Program-made: the position numbers and the translations under genes
Notes under the pieces: generated by a model
What the model was told of the DNA's origin: nothing
Seen by the model: only the letters and a program-made list of their open reading frames with translations
The model's database searches: none
Shown: one piece after another, positions 1 through 6,008 of the stretch
How the letters are laid out: the number at the start of each line of letters is the position of its first letter
Position numbering within the stretch: position 1 is the first letter of the stretch
DNA from: Campylobacterales bacterium
Lineage (GTDB): Bacteria > Campylobacterota > Campylobacteria > Campylobacterales > JALSKU01
Length of the DNA stretch: 6,579 nt
NCBI GenBank assembly: GCA_027038235.1
Contig: JALVXV010000294.1
Span: forward strand, 1 to 6,579
Direction of reading: 5' to 3'

Positions 1-356
1 TCTTTTCTGCTATTTTTATCAACTTTTGTATCAATTCTTATACATTTTGCAATACAAATCTTTTCACAAAGTCCACACCCAATACATCTGTTTTCTCCGC
101 TTTCAAGAAGTCTTTGAAGTCTGTGAACTGCTCTATATCTTGGAGATATAGGAAGTTTTTCTAAAGGGTACTTTACTGTGTGGATATTGAACTTTATCAT
201 CTCTCTTAAAACTATCCAAAGTCCTACAAAAAGCTCACCCTTAAAGGTTCTTCTTACAACTTGCTTAAATTTATCCCAAGGTTTATGGGCAGGTACTTCG
301 ATCTCTAAGTACTTATAACCCTCTTTTATATCTCTATCTTTAAACTTTTCTAGCAT
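1..356 (-). CDS. nuoI: NADH-quinone oxidoreductase subunit I (NuoI), N-terminal part, runs off left edge
   Basis: This is the peripheral-arm subunit of complex I that carries two [4Fe-4S] clusters (N6a/N6b) and passes electrons from NuoG towards NuoB and quinone. I translated it by hand from the ATG at 356-354: 118 full codons are present and the frame stays open to the edge. The first ferredoxin motif is complete at C91, C94, C97 and C101, within CIGCGLCEKIC. The second motif lies beyond the window. Before the motif is a basic, partly amphipathic N-terminus (about residues 25-80) containing GELFVGLWIVLREM, as expected for the membrane-associated helix of NuoI. The residue after the fourth cysteine is Ile rather than the usual Pro, followed by AKCIRI; I recall a similar variant in Helicobacter and Campylobacter NuoI. 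It begins 10 nt after the nuoH stop, with a strong ribosome binding site, so it is co-transcribed. Identity is firm from motif and position. Confidence 0.93.
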   Translation of the reverse strand, partial: MLEKFKDRDIKEGYKYLEIEVPAHKPWDKFKQVVRRTFKGELFVGLWIVLREMIKFNIHTVKYPLEKLPISPRYRAVHRLQRLLESGENRCIGCGLCEKICIAKCIRIDTKVDKNSRK

Positions 357-360
357 AAAT

Positions 361-366
361 CCTCCT
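361..366 (-). promoter_or_regulatory. Ribosome binding site of nuoI
   Basis: AGGAGG lies 4 nt before the ATG at 356 and fills the short gap after the nuoH stop codon. It fixes the nuoI start. The spacing is slightly short, but the match to the anti-Shine-Dalgarno sequence is full. Confidence 0.75.
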
Positions 367-1359
367 CTATACCAGTACAAAACCGGTTATAAGTATATTT
401 AGTAGTGCTATAGGCATCAACACCTTCCAGCAAAACCACATAAGCTGATCTGGTCTTACATGAGGCCAAGCCGCTCTAACCCACAAAAATGCAAATATAA
501 AAAATGAAATTTTTAAAAGGATTGCTATAGCACCCGGGATAAATCCCCAAGGATTAAATCCCCCAAGAAATAAAATAGATACTAAAAATGATATAGTAAA
601 CATATTTGCATATTCACCTATGAAAAATAGGCCCCATCTCATACCACTATATTCAGTCGCATAACCTGAAACTATCTCAGCTTCATGCTCCATAAGATCA
701 AATGGAGTTCTATTTGTCTCAGCATATCCGCTTATCAAAAATAAAACAAATGCAACCGGTTGTTTCCATATAAGCCAGTCGCTAAAGCCTCCTGCTTGGT
801 AATTGTTTATATCTATTAGCGAAAGAGAACCTACTAGCATCAAAGGTGCAAGTGCCGAAAGACCTGTAACAACTTCAAATGATAGGAGTTGGATAACAGT
901 TCTAGCTGCTCCTAAAAGTCCCCATTTATTTGATGAACTCATACCTGCTAACAAAGGTCCATACATTCCTACTCCCATAACACCTATGACAAATAAAATT
1001 CCCACATCAATATCTGAAACAATTGGATGAACTGTATAACCAAATATGCTAAACTCCGGAAGTATCGGAAGTGCAGAAAGTGCTGTAAAAGCTGCGGTTG
1101 CAGAAACAACTGGAGCAATGATAAATATAGGCCTTACCACATTTTGAGGTATGATATCCTCTTTGGTAAATAGTTTAATACCATCAGCTATGATCTGCAA
1201 TATCCCATAAGGTCCTACATGAGTTGGACCTAATCTTCTTTGCATAAAAGCAAGGATTTTTCTCTCTACATAGGTAGTAAATCCTGCACCTGCAGAGAAA
1301 ATAGTAAGTATTACAATTATCTTAATAAGTGTTTCGATTATATATCCTGTATCACTCAT
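367..1359 (-). CDS. nuoH: NADH-quinone oxidoreductase subunit H (NuoH), complete
   Basis: This is the membrane subunit of complex I that forms much of the quinone-access chamber and the start of the proton-translocating (E-channel) path. The 330 aa length is typical. It is very hydrophobic, with about eight predicted membrane helices, the first at roughly residues 7-29. Family signatures are intact: ERK at 32-34, GPTHVGPYG at 44-52, ADGIKLFTKED at 58-68, AETNRTPFDL at 213-222, the acidic run E224/E226/E228, TEYSGMRWG from 235, and WVRAAWPHVRPDQLM at 293-307 before FCWK. Conserved loop carboxylates and arginines of the quinone region are present, so it looks functional. The start is fixed by an AAGGTG site overlapping the end of the upstream nuoG, whose stop lies 3 nt before this ATG. 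The HVRP variant in the last loop, where many bacteria have RxRY, fits Campylobacterota from memory. Confidence 0.97.
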   Translation of the reverse strand: MSDTGYIIETLIKIIVILTIFSAGAGFTTYVERKILAFMQRRLGPTHVGPYGILQIIADGIKLFTKEDIIPQNVVRPIFIIAPVVSATAAFTALSALPILPEFSIFGYTVHPIVSDIDVGILFVIGVMGVGMYGPLLAGMSSSNKWGLLGAARTVIQLLSFEVVTGLSALAPLMLVGSLSLIDINNYQAGGFSDWLIWKQPVAFVLFLISGYAETNRTPFDLMEHEAEIVSGYATEYSGMRWGLFFIGEYANMFTISFLVSILFLGGFNPWGFIPGAIAILLKISFFIFAFLWVRAAWPHVRPDQLMWFCWKVLMPIALLNILITGFVLV

Positions 1360-1362
1360 TTT

Positions 1363-3759
1363 TTACACCTTTTTGATTTTAACTTTTGCATATCTGTATC
1401 CTTTATCAAAAATCCTTAGACTATCTAACTCTCTATCAAAAGTAGGAAGATAGGGAGTGTCGCCTACTATTTTATTATCAAGTATAACTTTTGTGGTTAG
1501 TGATGTCTGTTTGTTTGTTATTTTTACATCATCGCCTTCATTTAAATTAAATTTTTCTAAAAACTCTTGTGAGGCATATAGACCACCACTACTTTTTAAC
1601 TGTTTGCACTTGTTGGTAAAATGATTAAATTGATCTACAGGCTCACACCTATAAACAACAACTCCATCAAAACTCTCAATCTCCTCTATATCCTCAGGAA
1701 TTTTCAGCTTTGTCTTTCTTGTTTTATTCTCAAGTAGATATCCTCTATGTTCAACTCCTGCATTATCAAAATAGTTTGGAAGTTCATCAAACTCTACCTC
1801 TTTAAATCCCTTTGACTTTGGAAGCTCTTTTGTATAGTCTATGGTATATGTTGCTTTTAAGCCTAGCTTATTTGCTATATCATTTAAGGTATATCCATTG
1901 TAAGGTAGAGCTGCATTTGTAGGGACAACTCTTTTATCAATATTTACAAAGGTTCCCTCTTGTTGGTTAAGAGCTGGCATATCAAGATCACCATCACCCA
2001 AAGCACTCAATACAAAATCACCCTTTACATTGTAACCTATAGTGTAATCCCCCTCTTCATCATCTAAATCACATATCAAACTAACTCCTAAAGAGTTTGT
2101 TTGAGGAGGGATAATAACTACATCAAAATCACTATATCTCTCTATAAGCCCAGCTAACAAGGCTATATTTTTAGCTCTTTTGTGAGTGTATAGATCTTCG
2201 CCTAAGATGAGTGAAAATTTATCTTTTTTAGCTAAAAATTTAGTAACTTTTTCATCAAAATCCTCACCTAAGCCTATCATATCATATAAAGAGTTTACCT
2301 CTTTTTCAATAATCTCTTCTACCTTTTTTCCATCAATCTCTTTAACTATGGTCTCTTTTATTAAAGATTTAAAATTCTCAAGTATATTTATTATCTCATT
2401 TGGCAAAGCCTCTTTATTGGCAAATTTATCAAGAATTAGATACATTATAGCCTCTTCAGAGCCTATTTTGTTCTCTATTTGTAAAATATTTTTTGCATAT
2501 CCTTGAACTATTGGATCACCTATAGGATGAAAATAAATTCCTGCTCCCTTATTCATAGTAAGAGCATTATTAAAAGCATATCCGGTATTTGGACTATCGG
2601 TTTTTATAGCACTTCCAACAGATATGATAAAGTTACTTAGTTTTATAGTTTTTAAATCTCCTTTATATAGCAAATTGCCACTATTTTTGGAAAAATTTTC
2701 TAAGAACTCTTTATAAGCTTTTGCACTACTATTTACAAGTTTGTATCCAAATTTCTCTTTTAATTTTTGAAGGATTAAAGCCTCTTCATTTGTTATAAAT
2801 GAATCAAACTTTATAGTATCAGCCTTTTTAAAAGCTTCTAAAGCCTTTTGAAAAGCTTTTTTATCCCTTTTTGCATCTTCATTTGCAAAATCAAATCCAA
2901 ATCTAGCTGCTGCATTTATCTTTTGGTAGTGAAACTCATTTGTTACTCTAAAGATTTTTCTTGAAGGATTATCTATACTTCTATCTCCTACTTCATAAAA
3001 TATTTGGGCACAATCACTACTATGTGGGTTTGCCGCAGGAATTTTTGCAAGTTCCCAAGCATTTGAACTATATTTAAAATCGCTACTTACCATCGCTCCA
3101 ACAGGACAGACACTTATGCACTCTCCACAAAATGTACAATCAAGCATCTCACCACTAACAGTTCCTATGATAGATTTTTGAAGTTTATTCCACATAGCAT
3201 AGGCATCTTTTGGCATACTCTCTTTATAGCCTTTATCTAATGGCTCACCACCTCGCTTGATAGTTTTTAGTGCAGCATCTCCTATCATATCTTTACAAAC
3301 TGTTACACATCTTTCGCAAACAATGCAAAGTGCAGGGTCATAACTGATAAGCCCCCATTTTTTAGGTGATCTATCGCAATCTGCTATAGCATAATTTTGA
3401 GAGTCAACTTGCATATAAAGATTATTGTTTTGCAATTCGCACTCTCCGCTTTGGTCACATACTCCACATTGCAAAGGGTGGTTGACATCATATACCTCCA
3501 TGATGGCTCGTCTCTCTTTTGCTATCTCCTTGCTATCGGTGATAATTTGCATACCATCTTTAGCTTTTGCATTGCATGAATATACTCTTTTGCCATCAGC
3601 TTCAACCAAACAAAGCCTACAAGCAAGTGTTGGTGAACACTCACTTAGATAGCAAAGTGCGGGTATATATATATCATTTCTTCTTGCAATATTTAGGATA
3701 TATTCACCCTCTTTTGCTCTGCACTCTTTATTATTTATGGTTACAACTATATCACCCAT
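1363..3759 (-). CDS. nuoG: NADH-quinone oxidoreductase subunit G, downstream paralogue (798 aa), N7-type cluster lost
   Basis: This Fe-S subunit of the complex I peripheral arm has a hydrogenase-like N-terminus and a molybdopterin-oxidoreductase-like C-terminus. In order it has: a [2Fe-2S] ferredoxin domain (C36, C47, C50, C62); a His-Cys [4Fe-4S] N5-type site (H94, C98, C101, C107, in HPLQCGVC); two CxxCxxCxxxC ferredoxin-type sites (C145/148/151/155 and C208/211/214/218); then the catalytically inert molybdopterin-like region, including NQQEGTFVNIDKR. Compared with the upstream paralogue, all four N7-type cysteines are replaced (N244, S247, A251, N282). The two ferredoxin motifs are separated by 52 residues instead of 26. 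The stretch before about residue 516 is longer and rich in Lys and Glu. Residues about 517-706 are identical to the upstream copy at DNA level. The start shares one base with the upstream stop (TAATG). The best Shine-Dalgarno candidate (GAGGA, 3775-3779) is about 15 nt away, so translation probably relies on coupling. Confidence 0.95.
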   Translation of the reverse strand: MGDIVVTINNKECRAKEGEYILNIARRNDIYIPALCYLSECSPTLACRLCLVEADGKRVYSCNAKAKDGMQIITDSKEIAKERRAIMEVYDVNHPLQCGVCDQSGECELQNNNLYMQVDSQNYAIADCDRSPKKWGLISYDPALCIVCERCVTVCKDMIGDAALKTIKRGGEPLDKGYKESMPKDAYAMWNKLQKSIIGTVSGEMLDCTFCGECISVCPVGAMVSSDFKYSSNAWELAKIPAANPHSSDCAQIFYEVGDRSIDNPSRKIFRVTNEFHYQKINAAARFGFDFANEDAKRDKKAFQKALEAFKKADTIKFDSFITNEEALILQKLKEKFGYKLVNSSAKAYKEFLENFSKNSGNLLYKGDLKTIKLSNFIISVGSAIKTDSPNTGYAFNNALTMNKGAGIYFHPIGDPIVQGYAKNILQIENKIGSEEAIMYLILDKFANKEALPNEIINILENFKSLIKETIVKEIDGKKVEEIIEKEVNSLYDMIGLGEDFDEKVTKFLAKKDKFSLILGEDLYTHKRAKNIALLAGLIERYSDFDVVIIPPQTNSLGVSLICDLDDEEGDYTIGYNVKGDFVLSALGDGDLDMPALNQQEGTFVNIDKRVVPTNAALPYNGYTLNDIANKLGLKATYTIDYTKELPKSKGFKEVEFDELPNYFDNAGVEHRGYLLENKTRKTKLKIPEDIEEIESFDGVVVYRCEPVDQFNHFTNKCKQLKSSGGLYASQEFLEKFNLNEGDDVKITNKQTSLTTKVILDNKIVGDTPYLPTFDRELDSLRIFDKGYRYAKVKIKKV
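1366..1371 (-). promoter_or_regulatory. Ribosome binding site of nuoH, inside the end of nuoG
   Basis: AAGGTG lies 6 nt before the nuoH ATG at 1359. It falls within the last codons of the downstream nuoG and ends just before its TAA stop. With only 3 nt between stop and start, nuoH translation is probably coupled to nuoG. Confidence 0.7.
1640..2213 (-). repeat. 574-bp perfect direct repeat, copy in the downstream nuoG
   Basis: This is base-for-base identical to 4042-4615 at a constant offset of 2402, checked by eye line by line. It encodes about 190 residues, from the LILGEDLY region to VVVYRCEP of the molybdopterin-like domain. It sits in the same codon phase in both genes. Identity stops abruptly on both sides: differences appear at 1639 and 1635 on one side and from 2214 on the other. 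It is not a mobile element: there are no inverted ends and no transposase. Confidence 0.95.
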
Positions 3760-6008
3760 TATTTACTACCATCATCCTCAATATTCACTCTAAAATATCT
3801 ATACTTCGATAGCAATCTATCATTATGTAGTATAGAATCAAAAAGAGATACCTCTGCTATTGTGCCTTTTAGATTTTTATTGGATTTAAATTTTCTTTTT
3901 ATCTTTACTCCATCTAAATCAAACTCAACTTCACTACCACCTTTTATCTTTGCTGCTACTGCAAATTGAGATGAACCTTGTAAAAATTGCTTCTCCTCTA
4001 TTGGTTTACAAAGTGCACTAAACTCATTAAATTGATGTACTGGCTCACACCTATAAACAACAACTCCATCAAAACTCTCAATCTCCTCTATATCCTCAGG
4101 AATTTTCAGCTTTGTCTTTCTTGTTTTATTCTCAAGTAGATATCCTCTATGTTCAACTCCTGCATTATCAAAATAGTTTGGAAGTTCATCAAACTCTACC
4201 TCTTTAAATCCCTTTGACTTTGGAAGCTCTTTTGTATAGTCTATGGTATATGTTGCTTTTAAGCCTAGCTTATTTGCTATATCATTTAAGGTATATCCAT
4301 TGTAAGGTAGAGCTGCATTTGTAGGGACAACTCTTTTATCAATATTTACAAAGGTTCCCTCTTGTTGGTTAAGAGCTGGCATATCAAGATCACCATCACC
4401 CAAAGCACTCAATACAAAATCACCCTTTACATTGTAACCTATAGTGTAATCCCCCTCTTCATCATCTAAATCACATATCAAACTAACTCCTAAAGAGTTT
4501 GTTTGAGGAGGGATAATAACTACATCAAAATCACTATATCTCTCTATAAGCCCAGCTAACAAGGCTATATTTTTAGCTCTTTTGTGAGTGTATAGATCTT
4601 CGCCTAAGATGAGTGTCTTTTTGCCATCTATTTTTGATAGATTTACTATCCTCTCTATCTCCTCCTCGCCCACATTGCACTCTGCACTTATATAGCCCTC
4701 ATCTAACTCTTCAAAGTACTCTTTTAACTCTTTATCTATTTGGGAGTTTTCAAGTAATCCTTTTGCTAAAATTGCCAATACCCCCTCTTCGGAACCTACT
4801 TCATACCTTATAGAACTGCTTATAATATCTCTTAAGACAAAGTCCTCTATTGGATGCAAGTTGATAACTTTTGCACCCCTCTTTCTTAGAGCTTCGCTAA
4901 CATGAAACCTCACCATAGGATTATCTGTAGAGAGCTTAGAGCCAATTGTTACTATTAGGTTGCTTGAAGATATAGATTTTAAGTTGCCACTATAAAGCTT
5001 GTTTTTACTTCCAAAAGAGAACTCTTCTAAAAACCTTTTATACTCTTTATTTCCATGACTTACAAGCTTGTAGCCAAATTTTTCTTTAAGTTTTTGAAGT
5101 ATCAAAGCCTCTTCATTTGTAATGATAGCACTAAATTTGATAGTATCTGCCTTTTTAAAAGCCTCTAAAGCCTTTTTAAAAGCCTCTTTATCTCTTTTTG
5201 CACCCTCATTTGCAAAATCAAAACCAAATCTACCTGCTCCACACAAAGATGCAAACTCAAACTCATTTGTAACTCTTGTTATAACCTTTCTAGGCTCATC
5301 TATGCTCTTGTGTCTTACATCATAATATAAAAAACATCCGCTACTACAATGAGAGCAACTTGCTGGAACTTTTGTATTTTCCCAAGCATTTGCACTATAT
5401 TTAAACTCATTTGAGACCATTGCTCCCACAGGACAGACACTTATGCACTCTCCACACTGGATACATCTACCCATATCATTATCTATAGTAGAGTTGTACC
5501 CATTTGGTTTTACATATAGTGCCGCAGCACCTACAATCTCATTACAAACTGAAACACACCTTTCACAAAGTATGCAAAGATATGGGTCATATCCCAATAT
5601 TTTCCACTTTTTAGCTTTTCTCTTTTGCTCCTTTGCACTAAACTCTTGAGTGCTTACTTCAAACTCTAAAGTTTTATTTTGCAATTCACACTCACCACTT
5701 TTATCACAAACTCCGCACTGCAAAGGGTGGTTGACATCATAAAGTTTTAAGATATTTTGTCTATGGTTAAAAAGCTCTTTAGAGTTAGTTTTGATAATAG
5801 CCCCATCTATAGCTTTTTCTTGACAACTTAAAACAAATCCCTCAACACCTTCAACCTCAACTGAACACATTCTACAACTTGCAATAGGGTTGATTTTTGT
5901 TATGTAGCACATAGTTGGGATATATATACCATTTCTTCTTGCAACTTGCAAAATAGTCTCGCCATTTTTAGCTTGTAATTTTTGTCCATCAATGGTGATA
6001 GTTATCAT
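3759..6008 (-). CDS. nuoG: NADH-quinone oxidoreductase subunit G, upstream paralogue (749 aa), full cluster set
   Basis: This is a second NuoG, the first of the tandem pair in transcription order and directly after the GltD-like gene. It shows a [2Fe-2S] domain (C34, C45, C48, C62), an N5-type His-Cys site (H94, C98, C101, C107), and two ferredoxin-type [4Fe-4S] motifs (C145/148/151/155 and C182/185/188/192). It also has an intact N7-type site, CxxCxxxC then C (C218, C221, C225, C256). The rest is a molybdopterin-oxidoreductase-like domain and a short C-terminal domain ending in a YRYFRVNI motif that matches YRYAKVKI in the paralogue. Five clusters are therefore predicted, against four in the downstream copy. 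No H-cluster cysteine motifs are present, so it is not a hydrogenase. Residues about 466-655 come from the segment identical in both genes. The start overlaps the previous stop (ATGA) and has a strong GGAGGTGA site. Its position suggests it is the NuoG nearest the flavoprotein input, which is inference. Confidence 0.95.
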   Translation of the reverse strand: MITITIDGQKLQAKNGETILQVARRNGIYIPTMCYITKINPIASCRMCSVEVEGVEGFVLSCQEKAIDGAIIKTNSKELFNHRQNILKLYDVNHPLQCGVCDKSGECELQNKTLEFEVSTQEFSAKEQKRKAKKWKILGYDPYLCILCERCVSVCNEIVGAAALYVKPNGYNSTIDNDMGRCIQCGECISVCPVGAMVSNEFKYSANAWENTKVPASCSHCSSGCFLYYDVRHKSIDEPRKVITRVTNEFEFASLCGAGRFGFDFANEGAKRDKEAFKKALEAFKKADTIKFSAIITNEEALILQKLKEKFGYKLVSHGNKEYKRFLEEFSFGSKNKLYSGNLKSISSSNLIVTIGSKLSTDNPMVRFHVSEALRKRGAKVINLHPIEDFVLRDIISSSIRYEVGSEEGVLAILAKGLLENSQIDKELKEYFEELDEGYISAECNVGEEEIERIVNLSKIDGKKTLILGEDLYTHKRAKNIALLAGLIERYSDFDVVIIPPQTNSLGVSLICDLDDEEGDYTIGYNVKGDFVLSALGDGDLDMPALNQQEGTFVNIDKRVVPTNAALPYNGYTLNDIANKLGLKATYTIDYTKELPKSKGFKEVEFDELPNYFDNAGVEHRGYLLENKTRKTKLKIPEDIEEIESFDGVVVYRCEPVHQFNEFSALCKPIEEKQFLQGSSQFAVAAKIKGGSEVEFDLDGVKIKRKFKSNKNLKGTIAEVSLFDSILHNDRLLSKYRYFRVNIEDDGSK
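4042..4615 (-). repeat. 574-bp perfect direct repeat, copy in the upstream nuoG
   Basis: Partner of 1640-2213 in the same orientation. The flanking nuoG sequence diverges at once (4041 and 4037 differ on one side, and 4616 onward on the other). Identity covers synonymous third positions as well as protein sequence, so selection on the protein alone does not explain it. Confidence 0.95.

Noticed and set aside
357..366. A terminator or promoter between nuoH and nuoI, or elsewhere between genes
   Set aside because: All gaps are 10 nt or less, or are overlaps, and contain ribosome binding sites. No hairpin with a T-run or promoter-like spacing is supported.
803..1030. Plus-strand open frames opposite the nuo genes (also near 2186-2506, 3397-3812, 4613-4813, 5122-5325 and 5443-5649)
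   Set aside because: They lie fully opposite conserved minus-strand coding sequence, have no ribosome binding sites or recognisable motifs, and resemble chance frames in AT-rich DNA.
1640..2213. The 574-bp repeat as an insertion sequence or other mobile element
   Set aside because: It is coding in frame within both nuoG genes, has no terminal inverted repeats, target duplications or transposase, and covers homologous positions of two paralogues.
1363..3759. The downstream nuoG as a decaying pseudogene
   Set aside because: The frame is complete, all other cluster ligands are intact, and the C-terminal motif and tight operon spacing are preserved. Only the dispensable N7-type site is gone.
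3759..6008. Either NuoG as an [FeFe] hydrogenase or a molybdenum oxidoreductase
   Set aside because: The N-terminal cluster layout is hydrogenase-like, but no H-cluster motifs occur. The C-terminal molybdopterin-like domain is what NuoG normally has, and NuoH and NuoI follow directly.
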